The notes below the pieces were generated by a model. It was not told the DNA's origin. It did no database searches and was given only the letters and a program-made list of their open reading frames with translations. Positions 1 to 7,400 of a DNA stretch of 7,629 nucleotides are shown one piece after another; position 1 is the first letter of the stretch, and every line of letters begins with the position of its first letter. The DNA is from Acidimicrobiaceae bacterium (GTDB lineage: Bacteria > Actinomycetota > Acidimicrobiia > Acidimicrobiales > RAAP-2), in the NCBI GenBank assembly GCA_003135595.1, contig PLCI01000159.1, positions 16,660-24,288 of the forward strand, written 5' to 3'. A program made the position numbers and the translations under genes.

Positions 1-1392
1 GAGGTGGTGACGTCGCGCCAGTGGTTCGTGTCCACGCTCGAGCACCGTGACCGGCTGCTCGAGCTCGGCGAGCAGGTCCGCTGGCACCCCGCCCACATGG
101 TGCACCGCTACCGCGCGTGGGTGGAGGGGCTCAACGCCGACTGGAGCATCAGTCGCCAGCGCTACTTCGGGGTCCCCTTTCCCGTTTGGTACCCGGTGCG
201 AGACGACGGGACTGCCGACTTCGACCAGCCGCTGCTCCCTGATGAGTCGCGGCTGCCGGTCGACCCCTCGAGCGACGTGCCCAACGGCTATGTCGCGGAC
301 CAGCGCAACGAGCCCGGCGGGTTCGTCGGGGACCCCGACGTCATGGACACCTGGGCCACGAGCTCGCTCACGCCGCAGATCGCAGGGCGCTGGATGGACG
401 ACCCGGACCTGTTCGATCGAGTGTTCCCCATGGATGTGCGGCCGCAGGGACCCGAGATCATCCGGACATGGCTGTTCTCCACCATCGTGCGCAGCGAGCT
501 CGAGCACGGGGTGCTCCCCTGGCGCCACGCGATGATCAACGGCTGGGTCCTCGACCCCGACCGCAAGAAGATGTCGAAGTCGTCGGGGCACGTCTCGACT
601 CCCGAGGAGTTGCTCCGACAAGTGGGGCCGGACGGCATCCGCTACTGGGCCGCGTCCGGGCGCCCGGGCACCGACACCGCCGAGGACGTCGGCCAGATGA
701 AGGTGGGCCGCCGCCTCGCCGTCAAGGTGCTCAACGCGTCACGATTCGTTCTCGAGCGGCTCGGCGACGAGGCGCTGCCCGGCACCGAGGCGATCACCGA
801 GCCTGTCGATGCGGACCTCATCACCTCTTTGCGCGCGCTGCTCGCCGAGGCGACGGCGTCCTTCGATGACTTCGACTACGCACGCGTCCTCCAGCGCACC
901 GAGGAGTACTTCTGGCGCTACTGCGACGACTACCTCGAGCTCGTCAAGATGCGCGCCTACGGGGGGGACGACCGGGCATCGACCGATTCGGCGCGAGCGA
1001 CGCTCGGGCTCGCGCTGTCCGTGCTCCTCCGACTCCTCGCGCCGTTCCTTTGCTTCGCGACCGAGGAGTCGTGGCGGTGGTGGCACGACTCGTCGATCCA
1101 CCGCGCGCCCTGGCCCACGCCGGACGAGCTTGACGTGCCGCCATCGCTGCCAGGGGTCTTCGATGCCGCGAGCGGCGTCCTCGCGGCGGTCCGCAAGACC
1201 AAGAGCGCGGCCAAGCGGTCCATGCGCACCGCGGTCGAACGCGTCACGGTCACGGGGAGCCCCGAGCGACTCGCCGCGATCGAGGCGGCGCGCCGTGACC
1301 TCATGGATGCGGGCGTCATCGAGCGCCTCGAGCTTGCAGCTGGCGACGACGACGTCACGGTCGTGCTCGCCGATCTGGTGCCGACCGACTAG
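1..1392 (+). CDS. valS: Valyl-tRNA synthetase, C-terminal part (5' end outside window)
   Basis: This class I aminoacyl-tRNA synthetase charges tRNA-Val with valine in the cytoplasm. The reading frame is already open at base 1, so 463 residues are visible and roughly the first 400 (including the HIGH motif and most of the editing domain) lie to the left. Visible landmarks, numbered from base 1, are WSISRQRYFGVPFPVWY at about 48-64, DVMDTWATSSLTPQ at about 113-126, and the catalytic loop KMSKS at 190-194 (bases 568-582) within DPDRKKMSKSSGHV. An alpha-helical anticodon-binding domain follows, with FWRYCDDYLELVK near 303-315. The protein ends soon after this domain and has no long C-terminal coiled-coil arm. 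That absence and the ISRQRYFG / DTWATSSLTPQ wording fit the type 2 ValRS of archaea and actinobacteria, not the E. coli type. IleRS and LeuRS were considered but the motif wording is valyl. It ends in TAG, 3 nt before the stop of the convergent esterase gene. Confidence 0.95.
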   Translation, partial: EVVTSRQWFVSTLEHRDRLLELGEQVRWHPAHMVHRYRAWVEGLNADWSISRQRYFGVPFPVWYPVRDDGTADFDQPLLPDESRLPVDPSSDVPNGYVADQRNEPGGFVGDPDVMDTWATSSLTPQIAGRWMDDPDLFDRVFPMDVRPQGPEIIRTWLFSTIVRSELEHGVLPWRHAMINGWVLDPDRKKMSKSSGHVSTPEELLRQVGPDGIRYWAASGRPGTDTAEDVGQMKVGRRLAVKVLNASRFVLERLGDEALPGTEAITEPVDADLITSLRALLAEATASFDDFDYARVLQRTEEYFWRYCDDYLELVKMRAYGGDDRASTDSARATLGLALSVLLRLLAPFLCFATEESWRWWHDSSIHRAPWPTPDELDVPPSLPGVFDAASGVLAAVRKTKSAAKRSMRTAVERVTVTGSPERLAAIEAARRDLMDAGVIERLELAAGDDDVTVVLADLVPTD

Positions 1393-1395
1393 CCG

Positions 1396-2643
1396 CTACG
1401 GCGAGGGCGCCGAGGCGCGCGACTGCACGAGCGCCTCGAGTGCGTCGGCGATCCCCCGCGTCGTCGCGCTGCTTCGCGGCGAGCAGAGCAGGTCGAAGGC
1501 ATGCTGTGCGAGCGGGAGCTCGACGTAGCCGAGCGGGGCGCCCGACGTCCGCTCGAACTTGGCGACGAACGCGCGCGCGACCTCGACTGGCACGAGGGAG
1601 TCCTTCGTGCCCTGGATGACGAGGAACGCGGGAGCGGCTGCGGTTATGCGCTCGAGAGGCGACGCCGCCGCGTAGAGCTCGGGCGCCTCGTCGACCGCGA
1701 CTTTCATGACCCGAGACGAGAGCAGCGTCTCGAGCGCGAATCCCTGGCGGCCCATGAGGCTGCGGTCGCCGGTCATCTCCAGGGCGCCGTAGAGCGAGAC
1801 GCAGGCGTCGACCGAGGTGTCGGCGTCCTCGAATCCAGGCTGGAAGGATGCGTCAGTCGGCGTGAGCGCGGCGAGCGACGCGAGCTGGCCCCCGGCGGAG
1901 CCGCCCGAGATCGCGAGGAACCGCGACGGGTTCCCCCCGTACTCACGGGCGTGCGCCCTGGTCCAGGCAAGTGCTCGCTTGACGTCCACAACGTGGTCGG
2001 GCCAGGTCGCCTTCGGGCTCAGCCGGTAGTTGCACGTCACGCACACCCAGCCCCGTGACGCGAGCTCGAAGAGCATCGGCAGGCCCTGCTCGCGCTTCGA
2101 GCCGATGACCCACGCCCCGCCGTGGACGAACAGCATCACCGGCGCGTTCGTCACGTCGCCCACGGGTCGGATGACGTCAAGCAGATGCGCGTCACCGACA
2201 CCGCCGTCGTCGACGTAGGCGATGTCTCGGTCAACGCGCACGCCCGCGCCACGACGCGGCAGCGCGAGGCTGGTCCGCCACCAGCGGAGCCACGCGGGGC
2301 GAGGAGTTCTCGCCTCGTTTCGTTGCGGCCATCTCGCCGCGGCGAGCGACCTCTGGACGACGCCGCGCGACCGCAGCCCTGTTAAGAGGAGCGCGCCGAA
2401 GCCTGCTGCAGCGGTCAGGGCAAGCCCCACGTCGGCAGCACCGAGCGCGCCGCTCGGCCAGCCGACCACGAGCAGCACGACGATGCAGCAGGTCGTGAGC
2501 GCGAGCAGCTGGCCTGCCAACTCGCCCGCGACCATCCCGACCATGAAGTTGAGATTCGAGAGCGGCGGCCCCTTCACGCGGACGAGCGCGGACACCACGC
2601 CGACGAGCAGCACCGCGAAGACGACGATCGCGCCGATCCCCAT
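1396..2643 (-). CDS. Membrane-anchored alpha/beta-hydrolase (esterase/lipase, HSL-like)
   Basis: Predicted 415-aa carboxylesterase or lipase; the substrate is unknown. The N-terminal ~90 residues are strongly hydrophobic and could form three membrane helices (about 3-22, 42-62 and 69-90). A basic, Trp-rich linker (about 91-130) leads to an alpha/beta-hydrolase domain. The oxyanion-hole motif HGGAW is at 174-178, the nucleophile elbow GGSAGG puts the serine at 249, the acid is probably Asp348 in GTKDSLVP, and the base is His381 in AQHAFD, so the triad is complete. HGG plus GxSAGG is typical of the hormone-sensitive-lipase family. Length and N-terminal membrane segments recall mycobacterial LipM/LipO/LipQ, a resemblance judged from memory. 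The ATG at 2643 was chosen because it begins the first hydrophobic helix and leaves 27 nt to the divergent oxidoreductase start. The frame stays open to 3738, but that stretch is antisense to the oxidoreductase. A weak AGGA lies 11 nt upstream of the ATG. Confidence 0.9.
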   Translation of the reverse strand: MGIGAIVVFAVLLVGVVSALVRVKGPPLSNLNFMVGMVAGELAGQLLALTTCCIVVLLVVGWPSGALGAADVGLALTAAAGFGALLLTGLRSRGVVQRSLAAARWPQRNEARTPRPAWLRWWRTSLALPRRGAGVRVDRDIAYVDDGGVGDAHLLDVIRPVGDVTNAPVMLFVHGGAWVIGSKREQGLPMLFELASRGWVCVTCNYRLSPKATWPDHVVDVKRALAWTRAHAREYGGNPSRFLAISGGSAGGQLASLAALTPTDASFQPGFEDADTSVDACVSLYGALEMTGDRSLMGRQGFALETLLSSRVMKVAVDEAPELYAAASPLERITAAAPAFLVIQGTKDSLVPVEVARAFVAKFERTSGAPLGYVELPLAQHAFDLLCSPRSSATTRGIADALEALVQSRASAPSP

Positions 2644-2658
2644 TGCGCCAGTCTGTCC

Positions 2659-2664
2659 TAGCCT
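2659..2664 (+). promoter_or_regulatory. Putative -10 box (TAGCCT) for a leaderless oxidoreductase transcript
   Basis: TAGCCT fits the actinobacterial TANNNT -10 pattern and ends 6 nt before the GTG at 2671, so transcription would begin at or next to the start codon. No purine-rich Shine-Dalgarno sequence lies between. No convincing -35 hexamer is visible at 16-18 nt spacing. That region overlaps the first codons of the divergent esterase. Pattern-based inference only. Confidence 0.5.
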
Positions 2665-2670
2665 CGAAGC

Positions 2671-3582
2671 GTGCACCCGACCCTGGCGCGGCTCCAAGGG
2701 ACTGTCGGCATCTGGACCACCACCCACGAGATGCTTCGTCCCTCGCGCATCGGCGCCGTCACGTCGATCCTTGAGGCGAGCGGGTTCAGCGCGCTCTGGA
2801 CGCCCGAGGCCTACGGCCGCGAGGCCATGACCGGCGCGATGCTCCTGCTCCAGGCGTCGAGAACCCTCGTCGTGGCGACGGGCATCGCGTCGATCTACGC
2901 GCGCGACGCGATGGCGACGGCGTCGGCCGCGAGGACGCTCGCCGAGCTGTCCTCGGAGCGCTTCGTACTCGGGCTCGGCGTGAGCCACAAGCCGCTCGTC
3001 GAGCGCACACGGGGCGGGGTCTACGACCCCCCGATCGAGGCGATGTCGACGTACCTCGACGCCTACGACGGCGCGGCGGTCATGAGCGCCGAGCGCGACG
3101 TCCAGCCACCGGTCGTCCTCGCCGCGCTCGGGCCGAAGATGCTGCACGTCGCCGCGACGAAGGCCGACGGGGCACTGACGTACCTCGTGACGCCCGAGCA
3201 CACACACCGCGCTCGGGCCGCGCTCGGGCCGGACGCCTTCCTCGCCGTCGAGCAGTCCGTGGTGCTCGGAGAGGATCGCGCGGAGTTCCTTCGCCGTGCC
3301 CACGAGCACCTCAACTGGTACACGGGACTCGAGAACTACCGAGCGAGCTGGCGTCGCCTCGGCTTGGGCGACGACGACTTCGTCAGGGGCGGGTCTGAGC
3401 GGCTGTGCGACGCCGTCGTCGTGCACGGCGACGCCGAGTCGATCGAAGGGCACGTCGTCGAGCACCTCGCGGCTGGGGCGGACCACGTGTGCCTGCAGGT
3501 GCTCGGCGCCTCGGTCGTCGAAGTCCCCTTCGAGCAGTGGGAAGTGCTCGGCGAGGCTCGAACGCGACGCGCGAGCGAGTAG
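2671..3582 (+). CDS. LLM-class F420-dependent oxidoreductase (MSMEG_4141-like)
   Basis: Predicted 303-aa flavin/F420-dependent oxidoreductase of the bacterial luciferase-like TIM-barrel superfamily. These cytoplasmic enzymes usually move hydride between coenzyme F420 and an organic substrate; the substrate cannot be read from the sequence. Typical stretches in order are GTVGIWT (10-16) on the first strand, GFSALWTPEAYGRE (38-51), VVATGIASIYARDA (67-80), RFVLGLGVSH (97-106), LAALGPKMLHVAATKADGALTYLVTPEHT (starting at 150), and the C-terminal GADHVCLQVL (269-278). The wording best matches the F420-dependent group built around MSMEG_4141 (TIGR03620) from memory; an FMN-dependent relative remains possible. 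The GTG start at 2671 gives the normal N-terminus before the first barrel strand and lies just behind a TANNNT box. The nearest upstream gene is the divergent esterase 27 nt away, so the two could share control. tetR follows 235 nt downstream on the same strand. Confidence 0.9.
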   Translation: MHPTLARLQGTVGIWTTTHEMLRPSRIGAVTSILEASGFSALWTPEAYGREAMTGAMLLLQASRTLVVATGIASIYARDAMATASAARTLAELSSERFVLGLGVSHKPLVERTRGGVYDPPIEAMSTYLDAYDGAAVMSAERDVQPPVVLAALGPKMLHVAATKADGALTYLVTPEHTHRARAALGPDAFLAVEQSVVLGEDRAEFLRRAHEHLNWYTGLENYRASWRRLGLGDDDFVRGGSERLCDAVVVHGDAESIEGHVVEHLAAGADHVCLQVLGASVVEVPFEQWEVLGEARTRRASE

Positions 3583-3610
3583 ACGGCACGTCATCGCGCG
3601 ACGTCTGGGC

Positions 3611-3633
3611 GGTCGGTCGCCACTGGCGACACC
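3611..3633 (+). terminator. Possible weak terminator hairpin after the oxidoreductase gene
   Basis: GTCGCC (3616-3621) pairs perfectly with GGCGAC (3625-3630) across a 3-nt loop. After a 2-nt bulge, GGT (3611-3613) can pair with ACC (3631-3633). It lies 29 nt beyond the oxidoreductase stop. No true T-run follows, only a C/T-rich stretch (CCATCCTCCCATCTT), so intrinsic termination is uncertain. A second small hairpin follows at 3675-3692 (GCGCCG / CGGCGC, 6-nt loop). Confidence 0.3.
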
Positions 3634-3751
3634 GTCCATCCTCCCATCTTGCAGCGTGCGAAACGCATCGCCCAGCGCCGTTTCTGCGGCGCGATCCCGC
3701 ACCTCTCGACCAGCATTGACGGCTCGTAGAACGTGCATCCAGCGGCGTCAA

Positions 3752-3763
3752 CGTCGCGCGACG
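3752..3763. repeat. 12-bp perfect palindrome CGTCGCGCGACG
   Basis: This perfect 12-bp palindrome lies 55 bp upstream of the tetR start and about 40 bp upstream of its -10 box. A 9-bp part, CGCGCGACG, also occurs at 3595-3603 in the same intergenic gap, where ACGTC (3588-3592) and GACGT (3600-3604) flank it as an inverted repeat. It could be a regulator site, but short CG-only palindromes are common in GC-rich DNA. Confidence 0.3.
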
Positions 3764-3781
3764 AAGACCTGGCGCCCTGAA

Positions 3782-3792
3782 CGAAATATTCG
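3782..3792. promoter_or_regulatory. AT-rich inverted repeat CGAA-ATA-TTCG upstream of tetR
   Basis: Four-base arms CGAA (3782-3785) and TTCG (3789-3792) flank a 3-nt centre, inside an AT-rich patch that stands out in this GC-rich window. It sits where the -35 region of the tetR promoter would be, a usual place for a repressor operator. The arms are short, so it is only a candidate. Confidence 0.3.
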
Positions 3793-3801
3793 AAACCTCG
3801 G

Positions 3802-3810
3802 TGGTACGTT
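3802..3810 (+). promoter_or_regulatory. Extended -10 promoter (TGG-TACGTT) for tetR, probably leaderless
   Basis: TACGTT (3805-3810) fits TANNNT and is directly preceded by TGG, an extended -10 (TGN) element. Only 7 nt (3811-3817) separate it from the ATG at 3818, so the transcript would start at or within a base or two of the start codon. There is no Shine-Dalgarno sequence. No -35 consensus is visible at normal spacing, which fits an extended -10 promoter. The arrangement also supports the chosen tetR start. Confidence 0.55.
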
Positions 3811-3817
3811 GCCGTCG

Positions 3818-4450
3818 ATGGTCGATTCGCTTCGCTCTACTCGAGTGAACGTCCGTGAGGCAGTCCTCACGCCCGAGCGAATCTTGAACGCCGTATCCGA
3901 GCAGCTCGAGCTCTCCGGCATCGCCGGGCTGCGTCTTCGCGACGTGGCGGATCGGCTCAACGTGTCGGTCCCGTCGCTGTACCGGTTCTTCGAGGACCGA
4001 GAGGCGATGATCGCCGCGGCGTACGTCCGGGACTTCGCCCTCCAGACATTCGTCGACATCGACGAGATGCAGCAGGTGTTCGCCTCGGCCGAGACCGTCG
4101 AGGACTACGAGCAGGGTCTCCGGCGCATCGTCCTCGACATCTTCAGCGAGCAGCGGCGCCAGAGCCGCTGGCGCAAGCTCGCCGCCATCGCCGCGACCAG
4201 GCACGACGCAGAGCTGATGGAGCAGATCGCCTCGGTGCAGGCCGAGTTCACCGAGCGGGTCGCGGCGATCTTCGTTGCGGCCCGGGACCGGGGCTGGGTA
4301 ACGAGCACGATCAACCCAATGGCCTTCGCGTTCGCGGTACAGGGCCTCGCGCTCGGGCCGCTCTTCGCCGACGTCGCCCCGATCGCCGGGGTCACCTCAG
4401 AGGACTTCACCGACGTCTTCTTGCTGTTCCACCGCGCCATGACGGCGTAG
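3818..4450 (+). CDS. TetR/AcrR-family transcriptional regulator
   Basis: Predicted 210-aa cytoplasmic DNA-binding repressor. The N-terminal domain shows the TetR pattern: helix 1 begins near TPERILNAV (18-26), followed by the helix-turn-helix GLRLRDVADRLNVSVPSLYRFFEDREAMIAAAY at about 37-69, with VSVPSLYRFF (49-58) as the recognition helix. The remaining ~140 residues form an all-helical ligand-binding and dimerisation domain with no recognisable ligand signature. The frame is open far upstream, but the ATG at 3818 gives a normal 17-residue lead before helix 1 and lies 7 nt behind an extended -10 box. A GTG at 3845 is an alternative. An 18-bp inverted repeat lies inside the start of the gene (3854-3871), which could serve autoregulation. 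Plausible targets are itself, the upstream oxidoreductase and the esterase; this is inferred from position alone. recC begins 36 nt after the stop, so read-through into recC is possible. Confidence 0.92.
   Translation: MVDSLRSTRVNVREAVLTPERILNAVSEQLELSGIAGLRLRDVADRLNVSVPSLYRFFEDREAMIAAAYVRDFALQTFVDIDEMQQVFASAETVEDYEQGLRRIVLDIFSEQRRQSRWRKLAAIAATRHDAELMEQIASVQAEFTERVAAIFVAARDRGWVTSTINPMAFAFAVQGLALGPLFADVAPIAGVTSEDFTDVFLLFHRAMTA
3854..3871. promoter_or_regulatory. 18-bp inverted repeat inside the start of tetR
   Basis: CGTGAGG (3854-3860) and CCTCACG (3865-3871) form perfect 7-bp arms around a 4-nt centre (CAGT). It covers about codons 13-18 of tetR, centred some 45 bp after the predicted transcription start. 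It could be a TetR-type operator within the coding region, an RNA hairpin near the start of a leaderless message, or chance. It is the longest well-formed inverted repeat noticed around the regulator. Confidence 0.4.
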
Positions 4451-4471
4451 ACGTTCGTCACCCCGCTCGGG

Positions 4472-4477
4472 TACCGT
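4472..4477 (+). promoter_or_regulatory. Putative -10 box (TACCGT) for recC
   Basis: TACCGT matches TANNNT and ends 9 nt before the recC ATG at 4487, giving a very short or absent leader. No Shine-Dalgarno sequence is seen in the 36-nt gap after tetR. Just upstream is a small GC inverted repeat, CCCG (4462-4465) and CGGG (4468-4471). No clear -35. recC may instead, or additionally, be read from the tetR promoter. Confidence 0.35.
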
Positions 4478-4486
4478 CGCATTGCG

Positions 4487-7400
4487 ATGGGACTGGCGGG
4501 CGCTCGCGGACTGACGATCCGCGTCGGCACCGACCTCGGCCAGCTGGCCCAGGACCTCGCCGCACGCCTCCAGGCGCCGCACGACCGTCCGCTCGAGCCC
4601 GATGTCGTCGTCGTGCCCACGCCTGGCATCGGGTCGTGGCTCGAGGTGACGCTCTCGGCCACGCTCGGCGCGGGTCGCAGCGGCGACGGCATCTGCGCGA
4701 ACGTGGAGTTCCTGTTGGTAGGCGACCTGCTGCGCCGGGTGACGGCGGTGTCCGAGGAGGACACCGACGACTGGACGGTGGGGGCGATGACCCTCGCAGC
4801 CCTCGGTGTGCTGCTCGACGAGTCCGAGCAGGGGCCCCTCGCGGCGCTGCTCGATCTCGACTCGCCCAACACCTACGTGGTCGCCCGAGCGGCAGCAGAC
4901 CTCTTCGACCAGCTCTTCCGCTGGCGGCCCGACGTCGCCGACGCGTGGCTCACCGGCAAGTCCGACGATCCACGCGCCGCGCTCCTCCGCTCGGTCGCGC
5001 GGCGCGCGACCGGCCCGCCGCCGCACCGGATCCTGGAGCGGTCGATAGCCCAGCTCCTGCGCGGCGAGGAGGCGGCGCTCGACCTCCCTGGCAGAGTCCA
5101 CCTCTTCGGCGGCAGCTCGCTCGGCGGTGGACCGCGCATGTCCCAGGTGCTCGACGCACTCGGGGCCGTCCGAGACGTGTGCGTCCACCTCGTCACGCCC
5201 TCGTCGGCGTGGTTCCTGCACACGCTCGGGGCGTCGCCTCGCTGGGAGTCGGCTCCTCCGAGTCGCGCATCGAAGCGGCGGACTGCCAACGGGCTGCTCG
5301 ACTCGTGGGGCTCGGCGAGCGCGGAGACCGCGATGCTCCTCGCACAGCTGCCCTCGAGGCTCACCACCTCCATTGACGTCGTGGCCACGGTCGACGCGGC
5401 CCCCTCGACGTTGCTGTCGTCCCTCCACTCGTCGATCCGAGGCGAGCCGGCGACTCGACGGCCTGTCGATCGCACGGTGTCGCTCCACGGCTGCGTCGGG
5501 ACGCTCCGCCAGGTCGAGGTGGCTCGGGACTCGATCCTGCACGCCCTGTCAGCCGACGAGTCGCTCGCGGCGTCCGACGTGGTCGTGCTCTGCGCCGACA
5601 TGCCACGCTTCGCGCCCTACGTCGAGGCCGTGCTCGGCGACCCCCAGGGGGCGCCGCCGCTCCCCTATGTCCTGCGTGACCGAGCCGTCTCGTCCGCGGT
5701 GCCCTTCATCGCCGGTATCGAGGTCGCACTCCGGGTCCTCGGCGGGCGCATCCCGCGGAGCGCCGTCATCGACCTCCTGCGAGATCCGATGGTCGCCCGG
5801 CGCTTCGGGATCGGCGAGGAGGACATGGACCGGATCGCGGCGTGGACACTGGAGGGCGACGTCAGATGGGGCCTCGACGGGGCGCATCGCGAGCACGCCG
5901 GGCTCCCCGCGCACTTCGAGGCCGGCACCTGGCGGCGGGCACTCGATCGGCTGCTCGCTGGTCTGGCGATGCCCAGTGGCACGACCTCGGACGTGCTCCC
6001 GCTCCGCGCGCTCGAGGCGGGACACGACCTCGACCGCGTCGGCGCACTGTGCGCCGTGCTGGCGACGATCGCCGAGCTCCACGACGCGTCGCTCGCCCCG
6101 CGCTCGGTGTCGGCGTGGTGCGACCACGTCGCCACGATCGCCGAGCGGCTCTTCAGCCTCGATCCGGGGGACACGGCGTCGACCGAGCAGCTGGCACGTC
6201 TGCTCGGCACCATCGGCGACGACGCCCGCAACGCCCAGTTCGCGGTGCCCTACGAGGAGTTCCGCGCGCTCTTCTCCGAGCGCGCCGAGCAGGTGCGGGA
6301 CCTCGTCGTGACCGGACCAGGCGGCGTCACCGTGACCTCGTTCGCGCCGCTGCGCAACGTGCCCTTTCGCGTCGTGGTCCTGCTCGGGCTCGACGAGGCG
6401 AGCGTCGAGCGCGCCCTTGCGCCGGACGTCGCGTTCGGCGAGGCCAGGATCGGCGACCGTGACCCGCGTGCGGACCTCCGTGCATCACTCCTCGCGGCGG
6501 TGCTCTCGGCACGGTCGGCGCTGATCGTCACCTATGACGCCTCCGACGTCGTCGCCAACGAGAAGGTCACCGAGGCGACGGTGCTGGCCGAGCTGCGCGA
6601 GGCACTGGAGCGGGTGCTCGACGACGGCGACACGCGCCAGCGCCATCCCCGCCACGCGCACGGTGACGATGACCTGCGCTCGGTACCGGGCGCCGGGCCG
6701 TTCACGTTCGACCGCGGCGCCCTCCAGCGTGCCGGTGAGCTTCGAGCCGTCCGTGCGGGCGACGGCACCCGGGCGGGCTTCGACATCGAGGAGCCCGAAG
6801 GGTCCGACGTGGTCCGCCGCGACGACCTGTGCAGGTTCTTGAAGGCACCGCAGCGAACCTTCCTCGAGCGAACCCACGGCATCCGCCTGCCGACCGCGCC
6901 CTCCTCGGCGGGCGACGAGATCGCCACGTCGCTCGATGACCTCACCAAGTGGAACATCGTCATGTCGCTCACCGACCGCGCGCTCAACGAGTTCACGGGC
7001 GACCCCGAGGACGTGGCGTGGACTGAGTTCGTCGACGCGTGGGCAGCGCTGCCCGATCTCCCGATCGGTGCGCTCCCCGGCCGGCTCCGAGACCAGGCCG
7101 TCGCGGCACCGACCGGCGTCGGCCCGCGTGCGCGCGAGCTCGTCCGGCACATCACCCGAGTCGGCGGCGCGGACCTGCCCGAGAAGGTCTCGCTCGAGGT
7201 GCGCCTCGACGGCGGCAACGAGGTCCGCGGCGAGGTCGACGTGTTCGCCGGCACGACCACCGTGCGATGGACCGCCTCGTCGAACGACCGAAAGGCCCGG
7301 GTCGACTCGGCTGTCGACCTCCTGCTCCTCACCGTGAGCGACCCCACGGTCCAGTGGAGGTCCTTCCGGATCTGGAAGGACGGCCGCAACGCGAATCGCA

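Noticed and set aside
2644..3738. A 365-codon stop-free extension of the esterase frame on the minus strand, giving an apparent 780-aa protein
   Set aside because: It is exactly antisense to the well-supported oxidoreductase gene and is low-complexity Arg/Ala/Val-rich sequence with no domain. Minus-strand stops are rare opposite GC-rich genes. The hydrolase has its own good ATG at 2643.
3296..3817. Upstream extension of the tetR frame into the oxidoreductase gene
   Set aside because: The extension is low-complexity and overlaps the oxidoreductase in another frame. The ATG at 3818 gives a normal TetR N-terminus and lies behind an extended -10 box.
3583..3817. A tRNA, riboswitch or small protein gene in the intergenic gap
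   Set aside because: No cloverleaf, no known riboswitch core, and no open frame with plausible composition was recognised by eye. Only small hairpins are visible.
4397..5601. Two long overlapping minus-strand open frames (381 and 242 codons) opposite the end of tetR and the start of recC
   Set aside because: Arg-rich, no domain, antisense to RecC and TetR coding sequence with recognisable family motifs.
5127..6311. 394-codon plus-strand open frame in another frame within recC
   Set aside because: Arg/Ser/Pro-rich composition typical of an out-of-frame reading of GC-rich coding DNA; the recC frame is continuous here.
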